A stretch of DNA of 64,000 nt from Bifidobacterium bombi DSM 19703 (lineage in GTDB: Bacteria > Actinomycetota > Actinomycetes > Actinomycetales > Bifidobacteriaceae): positions 1,426,001 to 1,490,000 of the forward strand of contig NZ_ATLK01000001.1 in the NCBI RefSeq assembly GCF_000737845.1. Reading direction: 5' to 3'. The notes under the pieces are model-generated. The model ran no database searches. It saw only the letters and a program-made list of their open reading frames with translations, and was not told where the DNA came from. The position numbers and the translations under genes were made by a program. Of the stretch, positions 37,070 through 47,092 are shown piece after piece (position 1 is the first letter of the stretch; every line of letters begins with the position of its first letter).

Positions 37070-38359
37070 TTACTTATCAAAAGCGAAATCTGCCGGCGAG
37101 GCGAAAAACGTAAAGATCTCATCAAGATACCGCTGCAATATCTTGTTGGGCATGCTGAATATCTCATGGCATGAGGTGTCGTAACGAACAAGCTCAATCG
37201 AGCTGCCGCCGTCCCGGACACGCTCAACGAAACGGAACTGGCCAGCTTCATGCGTCCACACGTCATGACCCGCCTGGAAAAGCAGGGTCGGCGTCTCGAT
37301 CCGCGAACACGCTTCGGCGGCCTGCGCTGCGTCACCCATCTTCAACAGCTCACACACATGACCGAACGTGGCGGCATTGGTTTGATAATGACGGTCGTTC
37401 CGACGTAGTCGCCTGTACCACTCGACTCGCACCGGTGCGGCACCTGCATGGCCTTTGTCCAAGGCGTTCGGATCGAAGTCCTTCTGGAATGGAGCACGGC
37501 GCTTGCTTATTCCCAATTGCACCGCCGTGGCCGTGGCCGGGAAAGCCATCCACCGCGGTATGCCCGTGTTCGGTGTAAAAGCAGGCGCATTGAGCACGGC
37601 ACGGTGAAAGAGATCGGGATATTCCTCCATCACGACGGAACCGATTACCGCACCCATCGAATGGGCATACAGGTACAGCGGCTGCTCACCGGCCGCAGCG
37701 ACGCCAATGCTCTGGGCGAACTTCGCCAAATCCGCCACATACCTATGCCAATCATCGATCCACACGAGAGCGGGATCACTGACGTCACGGGGGGAGTACC
37801 CATGACCGCGATGCTCCAATACGCATACCGAAAAGCCGGCGAGCAGGAAATACCACACCAATTCGTCGTATTTTTCAGCGAATTCAGTGTAACCATGCGA
37901 GATGACCACGGCACCGCAAAATCGTGCCGAAGCCCCGAGGGCATTCACCTCATCGAATCGTTGCGCGTCATATACGATGTAATGCAGCTTTCCAAACGTC
38001 GCAGATCGGCCGCCACCATCAGAGGAACGTCCAATTCCGGGCTTACTCCCATCGGGCATCCGGATGTTTCCGGCCGCTTCGCCCTCCGCATTTTCGAACG
38101 TCTCGGACACTCCGTCCGAATTGCTTGGAAACGACGCATCCGAGCTCACGAGGGAACTGCTGCACGTACGCCCACCTCGATCCAAACCCTGCACGTCGTC
38201 TGATTGAAACGCCTGTACCGGAACGGGAACCGCCAAGTCCGGCGTCTCGGCCGGATCCATCCAGCCATCGCTACGGCATTTCGCCAGTGACGGCAACACC
38301 GTACCTTCCATCACTTGCCCGTAGGCGTCAGCGTCTTCGTCAATCAGCTCCATCTGCAT
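37070..38359 (-). CDS. Alpha/beta hydrolase, monoacylglycerol-lipase/lysophospholipase-like
   Basis: About 429 residues. The hydrolase core begins near residue 125 (FGKLHYIVYDAQ) and shows VVISHGYTEFAEKYD, EHRGHGYSPRD, nucleophile elbow YAHSMGAVIGSVV, acid residue in LLFQAGHDVWTHEAG and histidine in TSCHEIFSMP, matching the PldB/serine-aminopeptidase S33 family. About 95 residues before the core (36-130) are low-complexity, Ser/Gly/Asp-rich and absent from the family norm of about 300-320 residues. The start is weakly supported: no clear ribosome site precedes the candidates at 38368, 38359 or 38353. The substrate is probably a lysolipid or monoglyceride. Confidence 0.85.
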   Translation of the reverse strand: MQMELIDEDADAYGQVMEGTVLPSLAKCRSDGWMDPAETPDLAVPVPVQAFQSDDVQGLDRGGRTCSSSLVSSDASFPSNSDGVSETFENAEGEAAGNIRMPDGSKPGIGRSSDGGGRSATFGKLHYIVYDAQRFDEVNALGASARFCGAVVISHGYTEFAEKYDELVWYFLLAGFSVCVLEHRGHGYSPRDVSDPALVWIDDWHRYVADLAKFAQSIGVAAAGEQPLYLYAHSMGAVIGSVVMEEYPDLFHRAVLNAPAFTPNTGIPRWMAFPATATAVQLGISKRRAPFQKDFDPNALDKGHAGAAPVRVEWYRRLRRNDRHYQTNAATFGHVCELLKMGDAAQAAEACSRIETPTLLFQAGHDVWTHEAGQFRFVERVRDGGSSIELVRYDTSCHEIFSMPNKILQRYLDEIFTFFASPADFAFDK

Positions 38360-38427
38360 GACAATCAAGTCTAATTGGATTATGATAGGCCGGCAACCAC
38401 CATGCCAAGGCCATCTCGCCCCTCATA

Positions 38428-39375
38428 TCATCGGGATATTGCCGGCACTCTGGGCATCAGACCATATGAGCGTCCGACGGCCGAGGATTGTCCGCATATA
38501 CCAAGCCAATTGGCAAAAATACGGTATCCAGATCCGCTCATGATCGACTCCGGATGAAACTGTACGCCATAAAGCGGCAGCGCAACATGTTGCAAGGCTT
38601 GTACCGTATCGTCATCCATCGCCCGAGCGGTCACCTCGAGCTCATTCGGTAGGGTGTGCGGATCCACAGCGAGCGAATGGTACCGGGTTGCGACGAATGG
38701 ATTGGGAACTCCTTCGAACATGCTCTGCACCGTTCCCTTCACTTCGGCAGAATCACCGAGGTCCTCCGTGGGCGACGCTTCATCCCCACGGTAGCTGCAT
38801 GAACGCCCATTCACCCCAAGCAGCTCAATATCGCTGGTCTTGCCGTGCCGAATACTGGCGGCATGAGTCACGGACGCTCCATATACCTCCGCAAGCGCCT
38901 GCAGACCAAGACACACGCCAAGCATGGGGGTGCCGGTCCTGGCACACAACCGTATCATGTCCTCGCTTACACCGGCATTCGCAGGCGCACCAGGACCGGG
39001 GGAGATGAGCACGCCGTCATAGTCGGCAAACGAAACATGTTCGACATCCCTGGTGCGGAAGGCACCGTCGCCATCACCGCTGAAATCACTGTTTTTAACG
39101 AAAGCACTCGAATCTGAGTTCGTTTCGGCCGGCACGATGTCGCAGCCCACCACGGCGATGGCATCGTTGCGCAACACATCCACTACGGCACCCAGAGTTC
39201 GCAGGTAGCTCACTATCGTGTATACAAAGGAATCGTAATTGTCGACGACCAGGATATGCGCCGCATCGTGCGCGTCCCGCCTGAGCGCACCTCGTGCCCC
39301 CTCGGCCGAGCCGTCGGCCTCACCGTCTTCAGGAAATCGCGAAACCAAGTCATGGCCATTGTCCAATGGAGTCAT
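38428..39375 (-). CDS. Anthranilate/para-aminobenzoate synthase glutamine amidotransferase (TrpG/PabA)
   Basis: Class I glutamine amidotransferase, 315 residues. VVDNYDSFVYTIVSYL, SPGPGAPANAG, the catalytic cysteine in GVCLGLQALAEVYG and the His-Glu pair in GVQFHPESIMS are all present. It supplies ammonia for anthranilate or aminodeoxychorismate synthesis; no partner gene is in the window, so TrpG and PabA cannot be separated. Normal length is about 190-210. The excess lies in a 40-residue N-terminal extension, an Asp/Ser-rich insert after VPAETNSD and another around EASPTEDLGDSAEV. GAGGT lies 7 nt before the ATG. Confidence 0.9.
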   Translation of the reverse strand: MTPLDNGHDLVSRFPEDGEADGSAEGARGALRRDAHDAAHILVVDNYDSFVYTIVSYLRTLGAVVDVLRNDAIAVVGCDIVPAETNSDSSAFVKNSDFSGDGDGAFRTRDVEHVSFADYDGVLISPGPGAPANAGVSEDMIRLCARTGTPMLGVCLGLQALAEVYGASVTHAASIRHGKTSDIELLGVNGRSCSYRGDEASPTEDLGDSAEVKGTVQSMFEGVPNPFVATRYHSLAVDPHTLPNELEVTARAMDDDTVQALQHVALPLYGVQFHPESIMSGSGYRIFANWLGICGQSSAVGRSYGLMPRVPAISR

Positions 39376-39523
39376 TGCCTACCTCACTTTGCGAGCGCAC
39401 TAATGGTCATATCCAATGATAGGTACAAACGCCATTCACAATGCCGCCCGCTTCACCACGTGGTACCATGCCGCATAATTCCAACGCCCTGGACAACGCC
39501 CATCTCATGCGCATCCCAAGCAG

Positions 39524-40576
39524 TTATACGAAATCGTACGGCATCCGTCGAGCAACGACATAGAACACACATAAAATCAGAACCACAACGACCCCAACAC
39601 GAGCCCAAGGCGTGACGAAAAGCTGCGTTGCTGCGAACAGCATAAGCCAACGCAGCAGGTAGAACAACGCTCTTCTACCGCCTTGACGCACTCGCATCTC
39701 CACATTCATATGAGTGAACATGGCGCCAAGCGTCTGCCCATGGCAGAGCACGGGAATCAGCAGTTCAAAAACAAAGAAGGCGAGCACGGAGCCCAAGCGG
39801 GCGACGACATCGAACACACCTGCTGCGAAAGTATGCCCAAGAAGCATGAACCTCCCATCCAAGGTCGGCGTCGCGATGTGGTGGAACCACGCTATGAATC
39901 CGAACGTCAGCGCGAAATCGCATACCCAAACGAAAATCAGGTCGATGACGAGAGCGACCACACGGTGCAACAATCCCGGACGCATGTTGACTTCATGCGG
40001 ATCGATGCTGTTTTCAGATGGAAAGACAAGACCATATGTCCATGCCACAAGACAACCGAGAACCGCACCTAAGGTATTCGTAATCAAATCGTCGACGTCA
40101 AACTGGCGATAAGCGCATGGATAGACTCCCCATACACCAGTGAGCTGCGAAACCTCAATAAACGCCGAAGCGACGAAACCGGCGGGCAGCACCAAAACCG
40201 CCGACCAACGCGCCCATCGTTTGAGGGCGAAACCGAGAGGCATGAACAGCAGCACATTGAAAAGCAATTGCAGAACGGCGATTTTACCGTCCGTACTGAT
40301 GTCATGAAGAAAGCGCATGACATGTAACTGCGGCTTCAGTGAATGCGTAAGGCAGTAAGAAGCCGGATCGTCAGGCATGGGGTACAGAGTGAAAGCCGCC
40401 AAACCGAGCGCATAGAGCACGCAGATGTAGGCCGTGAGAACGGACTTGATGCGCAGACGGTGATGACGATGGTACATCAGCGCAAGGATGGGCAAGGTCA
40501 GCACGACGGAAAGGAACGGCCACAAAGCAACCGCGATGATGAACGAATAGCTGAACGTTTCAAGATAGCCGAGCAT
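39524..40576 (-). CDS. VanZ-like and RDD-domain fusion membrane protein
   Basis: 350 residues with about eight hydrophobic helices. The first half has the VanZ layout: FTLYPMP, NVLLFMPLGFAL, FIEVSQL and FDVDDLITNTLGAVLG. The second half fits an RDD domain: RVVALVIDLIFVW, an arginine- and aspartate-bearing helix, and LCHGQTLGAMFTHMNVEM. VanZ homologues affect teicoplanin susceptibility and sometimes lipid metabolism; the biochemical function of both domains is poorly defined. It is a single gene upstream of trpG/pabA. Confidence 0.85.
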   Translation of the reverse strand: MLGYLETFSYSFIIAVALWPFLSVVLTLPILALMYHRHHRLRIKSVLTAYICVLYALGLAAFTLYPMPDDPASYCLTHSLKPQLHVMRFLHDISTDGKIAVLQLLFNVLLFMPLGFALKRWARWSAVLVLPAGFVASAFIEVSQLTGVWGVYPCAYRQFDVDDLITNTLGAVLGCLVAWTYGLVFPSENSIDPHEVNMRPGLLHRVVALVIDLIFVWVCDFALTFGFIAWFHHIATPTLDGRFMLLGHTFAAGVFDVVARLGSVLAFFVFELLIPVLCHGQTLGAMFTHMNVEMRVRQGGRRALFYLLRWLMLFAATQLFVTPWARVGVVVVLILCVFYVVARRMPYDFV

Positions 40577-40657
40577 TTTCGCACCTCACGACCGTGATCG
40601 ACTGTAAGAATACACCGGCGTGGCGGATTACGGAAACCACGGTGTGTGAATCCGAGT

Positions 40658-40683
40658 GATCTGCGCCATGTATGGCGCAGATC
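40658..40683 (-). terminator. Hairpin after the DUF3566 gene
   Basis: GATCTGCGCCA and TGGCGCAGATC form a perfect 11-bp stem with a 4-nt loop, 12 nt beyond the stop codon of the DUF3566 gene. No T-run follows on the minus strand, so termination strength is uncertain. Confidence 0.55.
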
Positions 40684-40695
40684 GAAGGCGTCGGA

Positions 40696-41340
40696 TCAGT
40701 CGTCGCCCACCGTGATATGCACGCCACCCACAAGTTGCGATATGACATTGTACAGAGCAGCGATGATGACCGCCAGCAAGGTAACAAGCACCACCTCGAC
40801 GATGGAAAATATCGTGGAGACGCTAAGCACGGTGCCCAACGACAATACATTCGAAAGACTGAACCCGCCGGCATCAAGACCGGTAGTGGAAAGCAGCTGC
40901 GAAACCTGGTCGAACACGCCTACGGCGTTGAGCAAAACCCACATCAGGCTGATGGCCACAATCTGGATGATGCCCCCCGCTACGGAAAGCAGGAAAGTGA
41001 CCTTGGCAACGGACCACGGGTCGACATGTGTGACCGAAAGTCCCATACGCCTAGCGTGCGGCGCACGTCGCCGTGACTTACCACGCACCGGACGCTTGGC
41101 TGATTCAGATCCCCGCGACCTACTCGATGGCCCTGCGACACCATAGCCGGCTGTTGCTTGGGAAATATTGGAAGCAGTTCTAGGCGCACGACGACTGCTC
41201 ATATCAGAGCCCCCCTGAACCACGGTTTGTGGGTCCTGCAGCGGCGCACGAGAATCACGTGTCTGCCTGGACAAATCCGAATCCGGAATTGCGGGCCAAT
41301 CGATCGAATTTGGTTTATTGTCACTGCGATCGTCGCTCAT
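40696..41340 (-). CDS. DUF3566 transmembrane protein downstream of gyrA
   Basis: 214 residues. The N-terminal 95 are Ser/Arg-rich and disordered. Two helices follow (VTFLLSVAGGIIQIVAISLM and a C-terminal VVLVTLLAVIIAALYNVI) in the DUF3566 arrangement, with VTHVDPWSVAK just before the first. This gene follows gyrA in many actinobacteria, including mycobacteria where the homologue, CwsA, is linked to cell-wall synthesis and polar growth; whether the role is conserved here is unknown. A GAGGAG site precedes the ATG. Confidence 0.85.
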   Translation of the reverse strand: MSDDRSDNKPNSIDWPAIPDSDLSRQTRDSRAPLQDPQTVVQGGSDMSSRRAPRTASNISQATAGYGVAGPSSRSRGSESAKRPVRGKSRRRAPHARRMGLSVTHVDPWSVAKVTFLLSVAGGIIQIVAISLMWVLLNAVGVFDQVSQLLSTTGLDAGGFSLSNVLSLGTVLSVSTIFSIVEVVLVTLLAVIIAALYNVISQLVGGVHITVGDD

Positions 41341-41449
41341 TGCTTCTCCTCAACCCCTGCGCCTTAATTTCAATCGACCCTGGAACCGGGTACGTTCACC
41401 ACGGTTCCAAGGTCATCTGATCGACCCAACTTGTTACTTACATAGATTA

Positions 41450-44209
41450 TCAGTTTTCGGGGACTGCCTTCGCGGTCGTTTCGCCCCCGTCGGTCTTGTC
41501 GACATCGATGCGTCCATCGGCGTTGCCTTGGATCGTGTCACGGGTGTCATCGCCCGATTCATCCGATGCATCATCATCGGCGTTTCTGGCAATGGAGATA
41601 ATCTCATCGTTTTTGTCGGGCTTCGCCAACGTGACGCCCTGAGTATTACGTCCAGTAAGCTTCACTTCGGAAACGTTGGAACGAATCACCTTGCCGGATT
41701 TCATGATCGCCATGACCTGATCGGATTCGGTGACTATCAAAGCACCCACGAGCGAACCTCTTCCTTCCGCGAGGTTGAGCGCCTTGACACCAAAACCATT
41801 ACGTCCCTGCAGACGGTATTCACTGACACGGCTTCGTTTCGCGAAGCCCTCGTTCGTGACCACAAGAAGGTCGAGATCGGCCATATCGTTCGCATCACCG
41901 CTTCCATTGGCGGCTGAAAGCGCGGCACGGTTCTCGTCGCTGGGCACCACATCCATCGCAAGCAGTTCATCTCCGCTGCGGAACTTCATGCCCTGTACAC
42001 CGGCCGCACCCCGTCCCATGGGGCGAAGCTGTTCATCGTCGGCGCGGAACTTGAGGCTCATACCTTGGCGCGAAACGAGGATGATGTCATCATCCGCGTT
42101 GCACAGCGCGGCACCTACGAGTTCATCAACGGTCTCTCCTGTGTCCGGATCTTCCATAAGCCGTACGGCGATAAGGCCCCCCTGGCGCGAAGAATCATAT
42201 TGCTCAAGCGGCGTCTTCTTAACCTTCCCCGACTTGGTGGCAAGCACCAAATACTTGGCAACCTGATAGTCCGGAATCGAAAGCACGGTCTGAATGGCCT
42301 CGCCGGGAGCCAGCTGCAGCAGGTTAGCCACATGCTGACCCTTCGAATCACGCGAACCTTCTGGAAGCTCATAGGCCTTGAGTCGGAAGACGCGACCGCG
42401 GTTAGTGAAGAACAGAATCCAGTTATGGGTCGAGGTCAGGAAGAAGTGGTCAACCACGTCATCCTCACGCAACCTCGCCCCTTTGATTCCCTTTCCACCG
42501 CGATGCTGGGCTCGGTATTCGTCGGCCTTGGTGCGCTTGGCGAAACCGGAGTGCGTGACAGTGACCACCACGTTCTCATCCGCGATAAGGTCCTCATCGC
42601 TCATCTCCCCTGAGAAGGGAAGAATCTTCGTACGACGGTCATCGCCGTATTTGCCCACGATCTCATCGAGTTCGTCACCTACAATCTGCCGTTCCCGTTC
42701 GGGGCTGGCCAGAATGCCATCGTAATCGGCGATCTTCTTCATCAACTCGTTGTGCTCGTCAACGATCTTCTGGCGTTCCAAAGCGGCCAGACGACGCAGT
42801 TGCATAGCAAGGATGGCATCCGCCTGCACGTCGTCCACGCCGAGCAGATCCTCAAGGCCAGTACGTGCGGCATCCACATCCTTAGATGCGCGGATGAGCG
42901 CGATGACCTCGTCGATCATATCAAGAGCCTTGAGGTAGCCCTGGAGGATGTGGTCACGTTCCTCCGCCTCGCGCTTCAAATACCGAGTACGACGGTCCAC
43001 GACCTCAAGCTGATGGTCAACCCAGTGACTCACAAAGGCGTCCAAGGACAGCGTACGTGGTACGTTGTCGACCAGGGCGAGCATATTGGCGCCGAATGTC
43101 TGCTGCAGCTGCGTGTGTTTGTACAGATTGTTCAGCACCACTTTGGGAACCGCGTCACGTTTGAGCACAAGCACCAATCGCTGGCCGGTCCGACCCGAGG
43201 TCTCGTCTCGCATGTCGGCTATACCCTGGATCTTGCCATCACGAACAGCCTCACGAATGGAAGCTGCAAGGCGGTCGGGATTGACCTGGTATGGCAGTTC
43301 GGTGACGACCAGGCACATGCGCCCCTTGATCTCCTCCGTGTTGACCACGGCGCGCATGGTGATCAGCCCTCGCCCGGTACGGTAGGCCTGTTCTATGCCC
43401 TTATGACCAAGGATGGTGGCACCAGTGGGGAAATCAGGTCCTTTGATACGTTCGATAAGCGCATCAAGCAACTCCTCTTTGGTGGCCTGCGGATGTTCGA
43501 GTGCCCAATGCACACCGTCGGCCACTTCGCGCATGTTGTGCGGGGGGATATTGGTAGCCATGCCCACGGCGATGCCGGACGACCCGTTGACCAGAAGGCT
43601 GGGGAAGCGGGCGGGAAGTACGGTGGGCTCCTGCGTCTTGCCGTCGTAGTTCGGCACGAAGTCGACAGTGTCCTTGTCGATATCACGCACCATCTCCATG
43701 GCGAGCGGAGCCATGCGGCATTCAGTGTAACGCATGGCGGCCGCCGGATCATCACCGGGCGATCCGAAATTGCCCTGTCCATCCACAAGCATGTAACGCA
43801 TCGACCACGACTGGGCCATGCGCACCAGGGTATCGTAAATAGCCGAATCACCGTGCGGATGATACTTACCCATCACATCGCCCACGACGCGCGAGCACTT
43901 GTTGTACCCTCGATCGGGACGATAGCCGCCATCGTACATCGCATAGATCACGCGACGATGCACTGGCTTCATGCCATCGCGCACATCAGGAAGGGCACGT
44001 TCCACAATGACGGAAAGCGAATACGCCAAATAGGAGTCCTTCATCTCTTTGCCCAGTTCGACGGGCTGGATGCGTTCACCCGTCATCAAACCGTAATCGG
44101 TGTCATCGGCCTCTTGGGGACTGAGCGGTTCCAGCGAACCGTCCGGTGTATATTGTTCTTCGAACCCGTCATCTGGGGTTTCGTTCGTCGTATTATTATC
44201 GTCTGCCAC
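41450..44209 (-). CDS. gyrA: DNA gyrase subunit A
   Basis: Type II topoisomerase breakage-reunion subunit, about 919 residues. The quinolone-determining region reads [18 protein letters not shown], with Ser and Asp at the positions usually altered in resistant strains, so it is wild-type-like. The catalytic tyrosine is in [12 protein letters not shown]. The C-terminal beta-pinwheel has repeats including the gyrase box [11 protein letters not shown] element and an acidic tail. I prefer the GTG at 44209: AAGGA is 6 nt before it, whereas the ATG at 44215 abuts AAGGA directly. The gap to gyrB is 45 bp, so they are co-transcribed. Confidence 0.96.
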   Translation of the reverse strand: MADDNNTTNETPDDGFEEQYTPDGSLEPLSPQEADDTDYGLMTGERIQPVELGKEMKDSYLAYSLSVIVERALPDVRDGMKPVHRRVIYAMYDGGYRPDRGYNKCSRVVGDVMGKYHPHGDSAIYDTLVRMAQSWSMRYMLVDGQGNFGSPGDDPAAAMRYTECRMAPLAMEMVRDIDKDTVDFVPNYDGKTQEPTVLPARFPSLLVNGSSGIAVGMATNIPPHNMREVADGVHWALEHPQATKEELLDALIERIKGPDFPTGATILGHKGIEQAYRTGRGLITMRAVVNTEEIKGRMCLVVTELPYQVNPDRLAASIREAVRDGKIQGIADMRDETSGRTGQRLVLVLKRDAVPKVVLNNLYKHTQLQQTFGANMLALVDNVPRTLSLDAFVSHWVDHQLEVVDRRTRYLKREAEERDHILQGYLKALDMIDEVIALIRASKDVDAARTGLEDLLGVDDVQADAILAMQLRRLAALERQKIVDEHNELMKKIADYDGILASPERERQIVGDELDEIVGKYGDDRRTKILPFSGEMSDEDLIADENVVVTVTHSGFAKRTKADEYRAQHRGGKGIKGARLREDDVVDHFFLTSTHNWILFFTNRGRVFRLKAYELPEGSRDSKGQHVANLLQLAPGEAIQTVLSIPDYQVAKYLVLATKSGKVKKTPLEQYDSSRQGGLIAVRLMEDPDTGETVDELVGAALCNADDDIILVSRQGMSLKFRADDEQLRPMGRGAAGVQGMKFRSGDELLAMDVVPSDENRAALSAANGSGDANDMADLDLLVVTNEGFAKRSRVSEYRLQGRNGFGVKALNLAEGRGSLVGALIVTESDQVMAIMKSGKVIRSNVSEVKLTGRNTQGVTLAKPDKNDEIISIARNADDDASDESGDDTRDTIQGNADGRIDVDKTDGGETTAKAVPEN

Positions 44210-44254
44210 TGTCATTCCTTAGAATCTCAAGCTTTTCTATATCATTGCGCGAAA

Positions 44255-46429
44255 TCACGCATCGATGAACCGCGCGTCATGCGCGTTGCGCTGGATGAAG
44301 AGACGACGGGGCTCGACCTCGTCGCCCATGAGCATCGAGAATGTCTCGTCGGCCTGAGCCGCATCCTCGATCTGGACTTGCTTGAGGATGCGGTGATCTG
44401 GATCCATGGTCGTTCCCCATAGCTCCTGGTAGCTCATCTCACCCAGACCCTTGTAACGTTGAATGCCCTCGCCCTTGGGTAATTGGCGGCCAGCCTCCTT
44501 GCCCTCCTTGAGCACGCGATCGCGTTCGGCATCCGTGTAGACGAAACTGTGGTTACCTTTCGTCCATTTGATTCTATACAGCGGCGGCATGGCGACATAC
44601 ACGTAGCCGGCGTAGATCATCGGACGCATGTAGCGGAAGAACAATGTCAGGTTCAAGGTGGCGATGTGGGCTCCGTCCACATCTGCATCGGCCATGATGA
44701 TGACCTTGTGGTAACGCACCTTGTTCAAATCGAAGTCATCTCCATATCCGCCGCCGATGGCGGTAATCAGCGCCTCGATGGTGTCGGATTTCATGATGCG
44801 GTCAATCGAGGCGCGTTCGGTGTTGAGTATCTTGCCTCGCAACGGAAGAATGGCCTGGGTAATCGGGTTGCGTCCCTGGATCGCGGAACCACCTGCGGAA
44901 TCGCCCTCCACGATGAACAATTCGCACTCCTCGGGATTACTTGATTGGCAATCCTTGAGTTTGTCAGGCATGCCCGCGGTTTCGAACACGGATTTACGCC
45001 GGGTGTTTTCGCGCGCCTTCTTGGCCGCGATACGTGCGTGGGAGGCTTCGAGCGCCTTCTGGATGATGTTCTTGGCCTCGCTTGGGTGGGCATCAAACCA
45101 GTCACCAAGCTTGTCAGTCATGACTCGCTGTACGAAGGTCTTAGCCTCGGAATTGCCGAGCTTGGTCTTGGTCTGTCCCTCGAACTGCGGGTTCGTGAGC
45201 TTCACGGACACCACGGCGGTCAGTCCTTCGCGTACGTCCTCACCGGAGAAGTTGTCATCCTTCTCCTTGAGCAGGTTCTTGTCGCGGGCGTAGCGGTTGA
45301 TGAGCGTGGTAAGCGCCGCGCGAAAACCTTCTTCGTGCGTACCGCCTTCGGTCGTGGAGATGGTGTTCGCAAAAGTATGTACTGACTCCGAATACGCCGC
45401 TGTCCATTGCAGGGCTATTTCGGCTGAGATGCCGATGGACAGGTCCTCGGCTTCAAGATCGATCACATCCTCCTCAATCGGGGCGGATTTACGGGACTTC
45501 ACCAAGTAATCCACGTAATCCTTGATGCCGTTCTTGTACATGTACGAAACGGTGTTGACCTTCGGCTTCTCTTCCGGCTCATCCTGCCCGGCCACTTCGT
45601 CGCCGGCCAGGTCCGGCTGCCGTTCGTCGGTCAGGGTGATGCGCAGACCTTTGTTGAGAAAGGCCATTTGTTGGAAACGCGAACGAAGCGTTTCGAAATC
45701 GTAGACCGTCGTCTCGAAAATGGCTGGATCGGCCCAGAAAGTAACCGACGTGCCAGTCTCTTCACCATCCTTAAGGGCTTCGCCCTGCTTGAGCGGGGCC
45801 ACGGCCGTCTGATTCACGAAACTTTGCGACCAGTGATATCCCTGTCGACGTACGTCAACATCGATGCGTGTGGAAAGCGCATTCACGACCGAGATGCCCA
45901 CGCCGTGCAAACCACCGGAAACCGCATATCCGCCACCTCCGAACTTGCCACCGGCGTGCAGCTTGGTCATGACAGTTTCCACACCGGAGACGCCCTCGCC
46001 AGGCACTTCGTCCACCGGAATGCCTCGACCGTTGTCGACAACGCGTATGGCGTTATCCGGCATGATCGTCACTTCGATATGGGAAGCGTAACCCGCGAGC
46101 GCCTCATCCACGGAATTGTCGACGATTTCGTAAACCAGATGATGCAACCCGCGTGGCCCCGTCGATCCGATATACATGCCCGGGCGTATGCGCACCGCCT
46201 CCAGTCCCTCGAGTACACGAAGATCGCTGGCATCATAATGTTCAGGCGAAAGCGAATCGTCAAGCTGGACGTCGTTGAGCTCGTCATGCTCCAGTTTGTC
46301 TATGTTGCTGGCAAGGGTGTCGCTGGCAAGAGCGGCAGGCTCGTTCCCGTCCTTTGCATTGTCCGCGATGCCGCCTTCGGCAGCGCCATCGATCGAACCG
46401 TCCTTTTTGTTCAGATTTGAATCTGCCAC
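44255..46429 (-). CDS. gyrB: DNA gyrase subunit B
   Basis: ATPase subunit of gyrase, about 724 residues. GLEAVRIRPGMYIG, the GHKL ATP site (DNSVDEALAG, VDNGRGIPV, GGLHGVGISVVNAL), the TOPRIM stretch ECELFIVEGDSAGGSA with PLRGKILN and ADADVDGAHI, and QRYKGLGEM are all present. I place the start at the GTG at 46429, preceded by AGAAAGGAAC at proper spacing; a longer frame to 46483 would add 18 residues with no site. A 65-residue acidic N-terminal extension precedes the conserved core. It lies in the recF-DUF721-gyrB-gyrA order typical of actinobacterial origins. Confidence 0.97.
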   Translation of the reverse strand: MADSNLNKKDGSIDGAAEGGIADNAKDGNEPAALASDTLASNIDKLEHDELNDVQLDDSLSPEHYDASDLRVLEGLEAVRIRPGMYIGSTGPRGLHHLVYEIVDNSVDEALAGYASHIEVTIMPDNAIRVVDNGRGIPVDEVPGEGVSGVETVMTKLHAGGKFGGGGYAVSGGLHGVGISVVNALSTRIDVDVRRQGYHWSQSFVNQTAVAPLKQGEALKDGEETGTSVTFWADPAIFETTVYDFETLRSRFQQMAFLNKGLRITLTDERQPDLAGDEVAGQDEPEEKPKVNTVSYMYKNGIKDYVDYLVKSRKSAPIEEDVIDLEAEDLSIGISAEIALQWTAAYSESVHTFANTISTTEGGTHEEGFRAALTTLINRYARDKNLLKEKDDNFSGEDVREGLTAVVSVKLTNPQFEGQTKTKLGNSEAKTFVQRVMTDKLGDWFDAHPSEAKNIIQKALEASHARIAAKKARENTRRKSVFETAGMPDKLKDCQSSNPEECELFIVEGDSAGGSAIQGRNPITQAILPLRGKILNTERASIDRIMKSDTIEALITAIGGGYGDDFDLNKVRYHKVIIMADADVDGAHIATLNLTLFFRYMRPMIYAGYVYVAMPPLYRIKWTKGNHSFVYTDAERDRVLKEGKEAGRQLPKGEGIQRYKGLGEMSYQELWGTTMDPDHRILKQVQIEDAAQADETFSMLMGDEVEPRRLFIQRNAHDARFIDA

Positions 46430-46606
46430 AAGGTTCCTTTCTGATTTCCCTCGCACGAAAGGGTTCCTGCAGGGGCAATACACTCTGTATGGCCAATAAT
46501 CGGGCCTTAAAAGCGTTTAACCATATATCCAGTATTTTACTTGCATATAGGGACTTCAGGCCTTACCGGGGCATTTAACGTTTTAGCTTCCACCATCGCA
46601 AACCGC

Positions 46607-47092
46607 TTACCGGTTGTAACCTCGATGCCGGTAGCGCTGGGCAAAACGAGAGGTGCGCGGTCCTGTGACCTTGATTTCCTTGACTTCCAAACCCTCAAGC
46701 CGCTCTCTTATGGTTTGGGTCAATGCCGGGATCAGATACGTCAGTTGCGTTGCCCAAGCACCTGATTCCGTATGTATGGTAAGAACACCGTCACGGAAGT
46801 CATCTACATATGAATGCGCGGCAATGCCGGCACCCACGACTTCATCCCAATGGGTACGCAGTTGCGCAACCTTCAGATGAGGCACCCATTGCCGCCCGAC
46901 GGCAATGGCATCTAATGTTCCTCCCAATTGAGCCGGGTCCCGGTTCGGTTTGCCGAAGTTCTCCCACGCCTCCCGCTCGCATTGCGCTCGATCCCTGCGC
47001 AGAATGGAACGTTTGGTCAGACGCTCGAAAACCTGGCTGGGCAGCTTGCGGGCATCCAGATTCAAAGCAAGGTCTATCGGACGTTCCATCAT
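46607..47092 (-). CDS. DUF721/DciA-like protein
   Basis: 161 residues. GRQWVPHLKVAQLRTHWDEV, VVGAGIAAHSYVDDFRDGVL and TIHTESGAWATQLTYLIPAL are the conserved DUF721 core. DciA, defined in other bacteria, loads or activates the replicative helicase; location between recF and gyrB is the usual actinobacterial place. Its start overlaps the recF stop by 4 nt (ATGA), so it is translated with recF. Function as a helicase operator is inferred from the family. Confidence 0.88.
   Translation of the reverse strand: MMERPIDLALNLDARKLPSQVFERLTKRSILRRDRAQCEREAWENFGKPNRDPAQLGGTLDAIAVGRQWVPHLKVAQLRTHWDEVVGAGIAAHSYVDDFRDGVLTIHTESGAWATQLTYLIPALTQTIRERLEGLEVKEIKVTGPRTSRFAQRYRHRGYNR

Noticed and set aside
42752..44422. 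556-codon plus-strand frame
   Set aside because: Antisense of gyrA and gyrB; His-rich shadow without start signals.
45668..46420. 250-codon plus-strand frame
   Set aside because: Antisense of gyrB, no motif or ribosome site.
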